DNA of 64,000 nucleotides from the NCBI GenBank assembly GCA_036265005.1, contig DATAPW010000162.1, positions 7,599 through 71,598 on the forward strand. The letters run 5' to 3'. Origin of the DNA: JAMXLO01 sp036265005. GTDB lineage: Bacteria; Pseudomonadota; Alphaproteobacteria; Acetobacterales; Acetobacteraceae. Of the stretch, positions 7,492-15,793 are shown one piece after another. The translations under genes were made by a program, and so were the position numbers. Under the pieces are notes generated by a model, which made no database searches, was not told the origin of the DNA, and worked only from the letters and a program-made list of their open reading frames with translations. Each line of letters starts with the position of its first letter. Positions within the stretch are counted from its first letter, which is position 1.

Positions 7492-8937
7492 ATGTTGCGA
7501 TTCCTGCTTGCCGGCCTGGTCACCGTCTGCGGCTTGGTCCTGTTGTTCGTTGCCTCCTTCGGGGACCCGAGCAGCGCGTTGCGTGACATCCAGGCGATAT
7601 TGCCGGTGATTCAGCTGAAATCGTCGGCACCGGCCAGCGTGACGCCGCCACCGCAGTCGGCCCAGGCTGTGCAGCCTCCCGCCAGCGTGACGCCGCCAGC
7701 GCCGCCACCGCAGCTGACCCAGGCGGTGCCGCCTCCCGCCAGAGTGGCGCCGCCGGCACCGCCTCCGCAGCTCGCCCAGGCGATGCCGCCTCCTGCACCG
7801 ATGCCGGCTCCAGCCGCGCCACCGAGGCCGGCTCCATCGGTGGGACCCGACACCGCCATGCTCCGCCAGCAGCGTGATGCACTGCAGCAGCAGTTGCAGG
7901 CATTGCAGGCGAAGGTCGCACAGGCGACGCAGGATATGACGGCGCTGCGCAACGAATCCGAATCGGCGCGACGTGATCTGGACGCGATGCGACAGCAGCG
8001 AGCGATGGATCAGGCGGCGTCGAACCAGGAAAGGCAGGCGACCCAACAGGCAATGGAGGCCAGCAAGCAACGTGCCGCAGATGCGGAGAAGCAGGTTGCG
8101 ATGCAACAGGCTGCGCTGGATCGGCTGAAGGCGGAAACCGAAGGCATGACGGCGCGTGCGGAAGCACCGCAGGACAGCAAAGCGGCGGAGCCTGCCCTGG
8201 CTGCTGCGCCGGTGGAACCGCCGAAGGTCGCCGCCACCGCGCCACCGCCACCGCCGTCAAAGGTCGCTGCGATCACGCCACCGCCCAGGCCGGCTGCCAG
8301 CGTGCCGCCGCCGCCAGTTCCGGTCGCGAAGCCGGCGCAGCAGGGGCCTGATTCATCGGAGGCTGTGCTGAACCGCTTGCGCCGGGCGCCGGGTCCGCCG
8401 ATCCAGCCAGAGCAGGATGCGGCACGGGGTCGTCCGAATGGACCGTCCGGAGGAGCCACGCAGGCACAGGCGCAGCTACAGGGTCAGGCGCAGGTTTTGG
8501 CACAGGCGCAGGTTTTGGCACAGGCGCCGGTTCTGGCTCAGGCGCCGGCGCCCTCGCCGCGTGAGCGACTGTCCGATGCGCGCATGGCGCTGGCGGCCGG
8601 TCGGGTGGACGATGCGCGCAACCTGTTGGAGCAGGCACAGGTGCAACTGGTGTTTCGTCCGATCGGGCCGAGTGGGGAAATGACAGGAACCCGCAGTGTG
8701 GCCGCTGGCCAGGTCGCCGAGGCACTCAGCATGCTCGGCGCCGGCGATATCCCGCGCGCCATGCAATACATCGACCTTGCCATGGCCCAGGCCAACAACG
8801 GGCCGATGGGCAATGTTCAGGCGGTCACCGCGATGGCGCCGCCACGCGGCGGGCCGCCACCACCCGGCTACGGTTATGGTTACGCGCCCGATGCCGGCTA
8901 CGCGCCGGATTATGGCCGGAGCCGCTCAGGTGAGTGA
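7492..8937 (+). CDS. Membrane-anchored Pro/Ala-rich coiled-coil protein, unknown function
   Basis: 481 aa. An N-terminal hydrophobic segment (residues 2-22, LLAGLVTVCGLVLLFVAS) is followed by imperfect proline-rich repeats (~45-115, PPQL-x-QA-x-PPPA). Then comes a strongly helical, Gln/Ala-rich region (~118-225) with heptad-like spacing, a second Pro/Ala-rich stretch, and a Gln/Ala repeat block. The C-terminal ~100 residues (RMALAAGRVDDARNLLEQAQ) look TPR-like, and the extreme C-terminus is Gly/Tyr/Pro-rich. It probably spans the periplasm from an inner-membrane anchor, in the manner of envelope scaffold proteins, but no family is recognised. ATG 7492 follows AAAGGGGAG. The last 12 bases overlap the end of the convergent secreted glycosidase gene. 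Confidence 0.75.
   Translation: MLRFLLAGLVTVCGLVLLFVASFGDPSSALRDIQAILPVIQLKSSAPASVTPPPQSAQAVQPPASVTPPAPPPQLTQAVPPPARVAPPAPPPQLAQAMPPPAPMPAPAAPPRPAPSVGPDTAMLRQQRDALQQQLQALQAKVAQATQDMTALRNESESARRDLDAMRQQRAMDQAASNQERQATQQAMEASKQRAADAEKQVAMQQAALDRLKAETEGMTARAEAPQDSKAAEPALAAAPVEPPKVAATAPPPPPSKVAAITPPPRPAASVPPPPVPVAKPAQQGPDSSEAVLNRLRRAPGPPIQPEQDAARGRPNGPSGGATQAQAQLQGQAQVLAQAQVLAQAPVLAQAPAPSPRERLSDARMALAAGRVDDARNLLEQAQVQLVFRPIGPSGEMTGTRSVAAGQVAEALSMLGAGDIPRAMQYIDLAMAQANNGPMGNVQAVTAMAPPRGGPPPPGYGYGYAPDAGYAPDYGRSRSGE
8485..8550 (+). repeat. 18-bp in-frame tandem repeat
   Basis: Three full copies and one two-thirds copy of an 18-bp unit (CAGGCGCAGGTTTTGGCA and variants) at 8485, 8503, 8521 and 8539. 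It encodes QAQVLA/QAPVLA repeats in the Pro/Ala-rich protein. Copies 1 and 2 are identical, so the array is a likely length-variable site. Confidence 0.85.
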
Positions 8938-11529
8938 ATGTGCCAGCACCGTGGCGAGGCTCACCGCACCGGAGCCGTGCAGCGTCGCCACGTTGTAGCT
9001 TGCACCGCCGGCTACGCCGGCCGGCGTGACAGTGAGAATGGCATCGCTGCCGTTCGCACTGCTCACCCGCAGGAAATTGCCCAGCGTCGCTTCGGTGTGG
9101 TTCCATTGCGTGCCGGCGAGCATGCTGCGCATATCGAGAATATCCTGGTTCTGCAGCACATAGCCGAAGATGTCGTCGTGGCCTGCGCCGCCGAACGTGC
9201 CGGGCAGCACGATCGTGTTGCCGCTACCGCTGTCGTCGATTTCATTGCTGCCGCTGCCGGCATTCACGATGTTCCCGGAACCACCGATCTGGATGACGTC
9301 GTTGCCCTTGCCGGTGGTGATGGTATTGCTGCCCTGGAACGCCTGCACGGTCTCAGTGCCGCCAGTGGCCGTCAGCACGTCGTGCGAGCCACCGAGAAAG
9401 ATCATGTGGTTGCCCATCATCGCGCTGATCGTCGCGTTGCTCACCGTGATGACGGGGTCGGCGTCGCCCGGGGCGATGGTGACCGCTGTGGTTGGGCTGG
9501 AAGCCGGCGTCGCAACGGCTGCCGTGGCGGTTGCCGTCGTGGTGGTGGTCGCGGCCTTGACCGACACGGCGATCGACTGCGTTCCTTCGTGGCCGGCCTG
9601 GTCCCAAATATCGATGCCAATGGCATCGCTGCTGCCAGTGGAAGGTGCAGTATAGGTCAGATGCGCAAGGTCGTAGGAGATCTGCGCCAGCGTACCTTGC
9701 AGCGAAATGGCGTGCGTGCCGGAGCCGGTGACCTTGCTGCCGTTGCTCCCGGTCATCGTCACGGTGCCGGTGCCGGCATTCACATTCAGCGTCAGGCTGC
9801 CTGGATTGGTGGCGGCGAACGCGTCGACGACCGAGATTCCGCCAACCGACGTGGTTGATTTTGGCGCGACCGAGAGGGTCGCCGGAACCGTGATTACCGG
9901 GCCAGTCGGAGCCGGCGTGGGCGGTGGCGTGGGAGGCGGTGCCGGTGGCGCTCCGACAGTGATGGCAATCGCCTTCGTCTGTTCCAGACCGGCCTGGTCC
10001 CACACATCCACGACGATGCTGTCGGTGCCGCCCGTGCTGCCCGCCGTGTAAGAGAGGTGCGCCAGTTCCGTGGTGAGCTGCGCCAGCGTCCCGACGAAGG
10101 TGATGGCGTGGGTTCCCGAGCCTGCCGCCTTGATGCCGCTTGCATCGGTGATCGTCAGCAGGCCGCTGCCAGCGCTGAGGTTGAGCACCATGCTGCCGGA
10201 ATTGGAGGCGGCAAAACTGTCGGCGATCGTCACGCCGCCGATCGTGGTCGTGGCGCCCGCCGCCACGCTGGCACCGGCCGGAACCGTGATCGCGGGGCCG
10301 GTCGCAGCAGGGGGCGGCGTGGGTGGTGGTGTCGGAGTGGGTGTCCCGCCGCCGCTGCCGTTGCCGCCGGTCGTCGCCGGGACGATCTCGAGCAGGACGG
10401 GATGGTCCGGCACGGAAACCTGGACCGACGATACGTTGCTCCATGTCCGGATCGAACTCGTGCCTGACAGCGGGTCGAATTCGATCACCGAGGCGGCCTG
10501 TGATCCCAGAGTGACGGTGACCGTGTGCGGGCTGCCGGCAGTTTCGGTTTCATTCCACAACGACAGCCAGAAGCTGCCGTTCGACTTCTCGATCAGGACC
10601 GAGCTGTCGCCGGTCTGTGTGCCGCTCAGGCCATAGGTCAATGCGCCGGGCTTGAAGGTCGCGGCGTTGGTCCCGGTATCGGCGAGCAGCGTGGTCAGAT
10701 TATGCAGGGCGGTGGCGGCCGGCCGTGCGGTGCCGTCGGCATTGAACAGCCCCCAATTGCCTGAGCCGTCGTCGTACAAGCCATAGTAATACATGCCGGA
10801 ATCGCCGTCTTTCATGCCGTCCAGCGCGGCATCGAGGACGTATTTTGCGATCGTCTGCGGGTCGAAAACTGACGTGTCCCAACCGATCTCCGTAGTAACG
10901 ACCGGCCGTGTCGATGCGGCCAGCGCGGCGAGGCCGTTGACGCGCTGAATCGTCGAATCCGGCAGCTGTCCGGCTACCGGGTAGGTATGCGCGTTGCCAT
11001 AGGTGGTATAGGCCGACAGGTTGCCGACTGCGCCGTAATCGCCTTGCCAGCCGTTCGCAGCGGTCCAGCCGGCGCCGAAGCTCATGTTGAAGACCGGCAG
11101 GCCAAGTGACTTGCCGAGTGCATAAACCTGTTGCTGGAACTGCGCAGTTATCTGCAGGGTATTGCCGAGGGACGCAGGATAGGCGTCGTCTTCCTCGTTG
11201 CCGCCCTCGATCGATGCGAGGATGCCTTCCCCGGCGAGTTGTGCAACGTATCCGAGATCGACTGACATGCCGGACGGCGAGGTTTCGGCGATGTAGTCGT
11301 CGAACTTCGCGCCGGTTGCCTGCGCGACCTGCAGCCATGTCGTCGCATCGGTCGCCGTTTCTGCGCTGTCACGGATGATCTTTACGCCGAGGTACTGGAT
11401 GTCGCTCTCGACATTCGCCAGGTTCTGATAGCCATATGTTGCGAAATCAATATGTGTATTGATGCCGAGCGAAGATGCAAAGGTGCTGGCGCTGACGGCT
11501 GTAGTGGCCGTCAGGGAGGTCGATGCCAT
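8926..11529 (-). CDS. Large glycoside hydrolase-like protein with type I secretion C-terminus
   Basis: 867 aa from ATG 11529 (AGGAGA upstream; open frame continues to 11595). Residues ~15-310 look like a clan GH-A TIM barrel: acid/base candidate E112 in EGGNEED and nucleophile candidate E214 in VVTTEIGW, the usual N-E and T-E contexts. After a Gly/Thr/Pro linker come two ~115-residue beta-sandwich repeats (each with TVGGVT/SVGGIS-like starts and SGTHAI...GTLAQ...DxWDQAG), separated by a Pro-rich linker. The C-terminal ~190 residues contain Gly/Asn/Asp-rich strands (TTGKGNDVIQIGGSGN) and an end domain of the type I secretion target kind (DILDMRSMLAG ... VATLHGSG). No N-terminal signal peptide is visible, which fits ABC-type (T1SS) export. 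It probably acts on an extracellular polysaccharide; linkage to the adjacent EPS locus is inference. Confidence 0.8.
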   Translation of the reverse strand: MASTSLTATTAVSASTFASSLGINTHIDFATYGYQNLANVESDIQYLGVKIIRDSAETATDATTWLQVAQATGAKFDDYIAETSPSGMSVDLGYVAQLAGEGILASIEGGNEEDDAYPASLGNTLQITAQFQQQVYALGKSLGLPVFNMSFGAGWTAANGWQGDYGAVGNLSAYTTYGNAHTYPVAGQLPDSTIQRVNGLAALAASTRPVVTTEIGWDTSVFDPQTIAKYVLDAALDGMKDGDSGMYYYGLYDDGSGNWGLFNADGTARPAATALHNLTTLLADTGTNAATFKPGALTYGLSGTQTGDSSVLIEKSNGSFWLSLWNETETAGSPHTVTVTLGSQAASVIEFDPLSGTSSIRTWSNVSSVQVSVPDHPVLLEIVPATTGGNGSGGGTPTPTPPPTPPPAATGPAITVPAGASVAAGATTTIGGVTIADSFAASNSGSMVLNLSAGSGLLTITDASGIKAAGSGTHAITFVGTLAQLTTELAHLSYTAGSTGGTDSIVVDVWDQAGLEQTKAIAITVGAPPAPPPTPPPTPAPTGPVITVPATLSVAPKSTTSVGGISVVDAFAATNPGSLTLNVNAGTGTVTMTGSNGSKVTGSGTHAISLQGTLAQISYDLAHLTYTAPSTGSSDAIGIDIWDQAGHEGTQSIAVSVKAATTTTTATATAAVATPASSPTTAVTIAPGDADPVITVSNATISAMMGNHMIFLGGSHDVLTATGGTETVQAFQGSNTITTGKGNDVIQIGGSGNIVNAGSGSNEIDDSGSGNTIVLPGTFGGAGHDDIFGYVLQNQDILDMRSMLAGTQWNHTEATLGNFLRVSSANGSDAILTVTPAGVAGGASYNVATLHGSGAVSLATVLAHSLT

Positions 11530-12044
11530 CGAAGGGGGTGTCTCCTCGGGCTCAGCGGGTGACGGGATAGTCACGAAGACGAGAGTTCTTCTCACGAATG
11601 CGTGACTCGATCAAACAAATTTGAAGTTAAAATTCCGTTAGGCGTGGTTCGTTGGCATCAGATTTTATGCGCCCTCGGAGAAACTCAACCGAAAGCAATG
11701 AACCGGACAAGCATCGTTCCGCGACATTTTGGGTCATATAACATAATATATACGGACATTTTATTCCAGATTTCCGCCATCTCCTACAAATGTAATTATG
11801 TTACCGGAACATACCAGTCAGATTATGCGAAGGCATCCGTGACAGACCCTCATATAGATCCGTTCAAGTAATATGCCTTAGACAGAGCGCGCGCTATCGC
11901 GGCGGACCGTCGAGCCAGGCAAGAAATCCCGGGTGGCGGGTACACGGGCGCGGGAGCCCCGGTTGAAGAGCTGCAGCGTATCCCCGACCTCGCGCGTTGG
12001 CGCCCGCGCTCCACGCGGGTGTCCTGCCACGACTCGTGTCTGGC
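11530..12044. other. AT-rich divergent intergenic region upstream of the EPS locus
   Basis: About 515 bp between two divergent genes. The section 11600-11880 is clearly more AT-rich than the surroundings (for example CATATAACATAATATATACGG around 11734) and contains the direct repeat GACATTTT at 11723 and 11755. These are plausible promoter/operator elements, but no specific factor can be named. An ORF of 89 codons across it has no family features and I do not regard it as a gene. Confidence 0.6.
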
Positions 12045-13055
12045 ATGAGCGAGCGTAACGCGAAGGTCAGCCGCCGAATGTCGATATCCTGTGCCGTCTC
12101 AGTGGTCATCCCTGTCTACAACAGTGCGACGACCTTGCCGCGTGCGGTGGAATCCGCGCTGCAACAGGATCTGCAGGATCTCGAGCTGCTGATCGTCGAC
12201 GATGGTTCGACCGACGCAACCAACCAGGTGGCAAAGAGCTACACGGATGCGCGCGTCCGCGTGATGTCGTTGGTCAACAATCGCGGCAAGGCCCACGCGA
12301 TGAATGTCGCGATTGCCGAGGCAACGGGCGAGTGGATTGCCGTGCTCGACGCCGACGATTGGTATGCACCGGATCGGTTGTCCACGCTGCTGCGAGCGGG
12401 TGAGCGCAACAATGTTCAACTCGTCGCCGATAACCAGTTGCTATATGACGAAGGCGTCGATCAGGTGCTGCGGACGGCATTCCCTGATGCTCTTGGCGAG
12501 CGCCGGCTCGACAAGCAGTCATTCGCCGCCGGCTGCGATCCTTATGCGAACTTCGATCTGGGCATGCTGAAGCCGGTGGTACGCGCCGATTTCGTCCGTC
12601 GGACCGGCGTCGCATATCGCGAAAACGCGAGACTGTCAGAGGATTTTCTCTATCTGCTGGAATTCCTGGCGGCCGGCGGTGAGGGCGTGGTGATACCGCG
12701 TCCGCTGTACTACTGGCGGCAGGCGTTCGGCACCGTGTCACGTCGTTGGACCGGTACTGCCGGCGGGGAGTGGCGCTACGATTTCCTGTCAGGCGTGCGA
12801 GCCAACGCCGAAGTGTTGACTGCGATGCGTGACCGAGGCGAGGACGCGCTTGCCAGGCTGCTGGTGAGAAGGATGCGTGCCTTCCGTCAATTGCACCAGC
12901 TGCAGGAAGTCAGCCGTCGGCGTGCGACGGGCGCCACACCGGTGCAATTGGTTGCCAGCATTCTGCGTCACCCCTCGATCTGGCCGCTTGTCGCCCAGCG
13001 CGGCATGCGGCGAATCGCCAGGCGCAAGGAAAGCAATTCACCAATTCGTGCATGA
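12045..13055 (+). CDS. Glycosyltransferase family 2
   Basis: 336 aa, GT-A fold transferase expected to add a sugar to a lipid-linked exopolysaccharide precursor at the cytoplasmic membrane face. Motifs: VSVVIPVYNSATTL at the start, VDDGSTD for nucleotide binding, VLDADDWY as the DxD metal site, and SEDFLYLLEF as the catalytic-base ED motif. The C-terminal ~100 residues are Arg-rich. No good ribosome-binding site decides the start; ATG 12045 or ATG 12078 (beginning MSISCAVSVV) are both possible, and a TTG at 11997 is open. It heads the EPS locus and is separated from the next gene by 235 bp. Confidence 0.9.
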   Translation: MSERNAKVSRRMSISCAVSVVIPVYNSATTLPRAVESALQQDLQDLELLIVDDGSTDATNQVAKSYTDARVRVMSLVNNRGKAHAMNVAIAEATGEWIAVLDADDWYAPDRLSTLLRAGERNNVQLVADNQLLYDEGVDQVLRTAFPDALGERRLDKQSFAAGCDPYANFDLGMLKPVVRADFVRRTGVAYRENARLSEDFLYLLEFLAAGGEGVVIPRPLYYWRQAFGTVSRRWTGTAGGEWRYDFLSGVRANAEVLTAMRDRGEDALARLLVRRMRAFRQLHQLQEVSRRRATGATPVQLVASILRHPSIWPLVAQRGMRRIARRKESNSPIRA

Positions 13056-13290
13056 CTGCGCGCCGATTGCACACACCGTTGCGTGATCGACTACTCGCGT
13101 GCGCACAGAGACATAGCGGCATTAACACCCCCGCTACGTTAATGGCACGCGCGCTTCGTGGCATTGGAGTGTCAGCGCGCCAGAACGTGCCGGATTTGCC
13201 GCGGTGCAATGCCGGCGTTGGCTTGGCACGGCGTTTGCTGACCTCCACACCGGTGTTGCTCGATCACCAGCAAGGTTGCGAAGAACTGTC
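13056..13290. promoter_or_regulatory. Probable EPS operon control region with an inverted repeat
   Basis: The gap between the GT2 gene and the priming transferase contains an inverted repeat GGCATTAAC-11 bp-GTTAATGGC (13118-13146, one mismatch). The half-site centres are 17 bp apart, compatible with a dimeric regulator. Nothing else in this gap is recognisable. The assignment as operator is inference from symmetry only. Confidence 0.45.
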
Positions 13291-14781
13291 ATGTATCCGT
13301 TGAGGCGGGTCGAACATCCGGAATTTCTGTCGTCCGGCGTGCGACTCCAAATGATGTCGGCGACGCAGACCCGTTCGCGGTCCGTGGTCGCGGAACGGAT
13401 CTGCCAGCTGCTGCTGGTGGGTTCGGACGCGCTGGCGTTCGTCCCGGCGGTTTTCCTTGCGTTCGCTGTCCATGTCGCGACGCAGGATTCACCGCTGGCG
13501 CGCGCTCTCGAGAATCTGTCGATGCTCGGCACGGCATGGCATGGCTGGGGATCGCTGCTCGTTCTTGTGAGTCTGCTCGGCTATTTCGGTGGCCGCGGGC
13601 ATTACACATCGCGTGTGCCGTTCTGGACACAGCTCGGCGACGTGGTGATGGGTACCGCCATCGCGCTGGCATGTGATGCCTTTTTGACCATCGCTGTGTA
13701 TGACCGTCCCGTGCAGCTGGAAGGCCTGTTGCGCTGGGTGTTCTACTGCCCGTTCCTGCTGTTGTTCCGGACCGGTGTGCGCGAATTGCTGCGCGTATGC
13801 GGCGTCTGGTCGATCAATACACTGATCATCGCCGGACGCGGCGTGGCCGAGCAGGCACGCGCGGCCCTGGTGTCCGACCCAGTGCTTGGCTACGAACTGG
13901 TCGGCTCGCTCGAACTGGCAGATGTCGCGACTCTCGGCGATCAGGAACTGCTCGATCTTCTCAACGACCATTGCGCGGACTTCGTTGTGGTCGCCGTAGG
14001 CAGTGGCCAGCAGGCCGCTGAACGCTCGGTGATCGCGGCGCTGCGCCGCGCCAAGCGTCCGATCGCGCTGGTGCCGGCAATGGAAGGCCTGCCCGTGGTC
14101 GGCCTGCGCCAGCATCATTTTTTCAGCCACGACTTCGTGATGCTGGTCAGCCGCAACAACCTGGCGCGGCCATTCAGCCGTGCAGTGAAGGCAGCTTTCG
14201 ACCAGGTCGTTGCTGCGGCATTCGTCCTGTTGTTCGCGCCGTTGCTTTTGGTGCTGGCTGCCGTGGTTCGCAGCGATGGCGGTCCCGCGTTCTATCGCCA
14301 TCGTCGCATCGGCGCGTCCGGCCGCAGCTTCGGCTGCATCAAGTTCCGCACCATGGTGACGGATGCCGACCGCGTGCTGGATCAGGTGCTGGCGACGGAT
14401 CCCGCTGCCGCAGCAGAATGGGCCGCCACGCAGAAGCTGAACGATGATCCGCGGATCACAAGGTTCGGCCGCTTCCTTCGCCGATCCAGCCTCGACGAGC
14501 TGCCGCAGCTGTTCAATGTGCTGCGTGGCGAGATGAGCCTCGTCGGACCGCGTCCCATCGTGCAGGCGGAAGTCGGGCGCTATGCCGAGGACATCGAATA
14601 TTACTACGAAACCAAGCCGGGCCTGACGGGGCTTTGGCAGGTCAGTGGCCGCAGCGACACGTCCTATGAGCGGCGTGTTCGGCTCGATGTTTGGTACGTC
14701 CGCAACTGGACCCTCTGGCACGACATCGCGATCCTTCTGAAGACCATACCCGCCGTGTTCCTGCAGCGCGGGGCGCAATAG
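13291..14781 (+). CDS. Undecaprenyl-phosphate sugar phosphotransferase (GumD/WcaJ-type)
   Basis: Polyisoprenyl-phosphate hexose-1-phosphate transferase that starts EPS repeat-unit synthesis by loading the first sugar (typically glucose or galactose) onto undecaprenyl phosphate. 496 aa: four N-terminal membrane segments (~35-150), a cytosolic CoA-binding-like domain (~155-290), a further membrane segment (FVLLFAPLLLVLAAVV) and the catalytic domain. Signature blocks: IKFRTM, SSLDELPQLFNVLRGEMSL followed by VGPRP, and PGLTGLWQVSGRSD with WYVRNWTLWHDI. Start at ATG 13291 is the best match in length to the family; 13351 is an alternative and no strong ribosome site decides. Confidence 0.95.
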   Translation: MYPLRRVEHPEFLSSGVRLQMMSATQTRSRSVVAERICQLLLVGSDALAFVPAVFLAFAVHVATQDSPLARALENLSMLGTAWHGWGSLLVLVSLLGYFGGRGHYTSRVPFWTQLGDVVMGTAIALACDAFLTIAVYDRPVQLEGLLRWVFYCPFLLLFRTGVRELLRVCGVWSINTLIIAGRGVAEQARAALVSDPVLGYELVGSLELADVATLGDQELLDLLNDHCADFVVVAVGSGQQAAERSVIAALRRAKRPIALVPAMEGLPVVGLRQHHFFSHDFVMLVSRNNLARPFSRAVKAAFDQVVAAAFVLLFAPLLLVLAAVVRSDGGPAFYRHRRIGASGRSFGCIKFRTMVTDADRVLDQVLATDPAAAAEWAATQKLNDDPRITRFGRFLRRSSLDELPQLFNVLRGEMSLVGPRPIVQAEVGRYAEDIEYYYETKPGLTGLWQVSGRSDTSYERRVRLDVWYVRNWTLWHDIAILLKTIPAVFLQRGAQ

Positions 14782-14947
14782 CGGCTGCGCCTCTTCCGCA
14801 TCGTCAAGCGTTCAGCAAACCGTCTGCTCAAAAGGGGAGAAATGACCAGGAATGGATACAGTATCAGGATGTTCCGGGCGCTCGATGCCTGGGAGGAGCG
14901 CAATCTGCAACGCGTTCGTTACCCCAGCCGCAGGCACGACAGCGGGA

Positions 14948-15712
14948 ATGCAACAGACGCTGTTGCGATCAAGTGCATTGCGCGGCGTTGTGGCGTTGGG
15001 CGCGGTCGCAGTGCTGGCCGCCTGCACATCGACGTCGAACATGCCGTTGGCTCCTCCGGTGCCCGACGCGAGCGCGGGCTATGTCACCGACCTGCCGGCG
15101 TACCGCATCCAGGTCGGCGATATCCTCGATGTCCGCCTGATGCTGAATCCTGAATTGAATGAGGAAGTGGCAGTGCGGCCCGACGGCCACATCTCCACCA
15201 CAGTGGTGCCCGATGAGGTTGCGTATAATCGCACCGTACCGGAACTGACGGCTTCATTGCGCCAGGATTATAGCCGTGACCTGCGCAATCCGCGCATTTC
15301 GGTTATCGTCAAATCCTTCGCACCGACGCGGATCTATGTTGGCGGCGAGGTGAACAATCCTGGCGAGTTCATCACTGTCGGCCCGACTCTGACGCTGTCG
15401 CAGGCGATTGCACGCGCGGGCGGTCACAAGGTACGTGGAGACACCGGTTCGGTGTTCATCATTCGGCGAGGGCCGAACGATGTGCCGCAATTCCTGGCAA
15501 CCCACTACAGTGCTGTGATCCACGGGCACGATCCACTCTCGGATGTCCGTCTGGCTCCGTACGACGTGGTCTATGTGCCAAAGACCGGGATTGCCGAGGT
15601 CTTCGACTTCTTCAACCAATATGTGCAGGAGTTCGTGCCGATAAGCTGGGGCTTCTCTTATCTTGTGAACCCCGGCTCGACCACCTCCGTGGTAAGTGCA
15701 CCGACACATTAG
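14948..15712 (+). CDS. Polysaccharide export lipoprotein (GumB/Wza-type OPX)
   Basis: 254 aa outer-membrane export protein of the polysaccharide biosynthesis/export family. A signal sequence ends in the lipobox LAAC (Cys at about residue 26). It is followed by the Poly_export domain (YRIQVGDILDVRLMLNPELN, VRPDGHIS) and an SLBB-like segment (IYVGGEVNNPGEF ... SQAIARAGGH). It would form the outer-membrane channel for the EPS with the PCP protein downstream. Start choice: ATG 14948 gives a normal lipoprotein signal peptide. An ATG at 14852 in the same frame would add 32 untypical residues. The strong AGGGGAGA at ~14834 precedes an ATG at 14842 in another frame, which is odd (see findings). Confidence 0.92.
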   Translation: MQQTLLRSSALRGVVALGAVAVLAACTSTSNMPLAPPVPDASAGYVTDLPAYRIQVGDILDVRLMLNPELNEEVAVRPDGHISTTVVPDEVAYNRTVPELTASLRQDYSRDLRNPRISVIVKSFAPTRIYVGGEVNNPGEFITVGPTLTLSQAIARAGGHKVRGDTGSVFIIRRGPNDVPQFLATHYSAVIHGHDPLSDVRLAPYDVVYVPKTGIAEVFDFFNQYVQEFVPISWGFSYLVNPGSTTSVVSAPTH

Positions 15713-15793
15713 GTCTGCGAGAGCCATGGCGCACTTGATTGTAGCTGACCTACGTCCACCTGAAACCCAGAATCCGGGCTGGAGCGCGCGTGC

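Noticed and set aside
11602..11871. 89-codon ORF in the AT-rich intergenic region
   Set aside because: No ribosome site, no domain, unusual composition; more likely a regulatory region.
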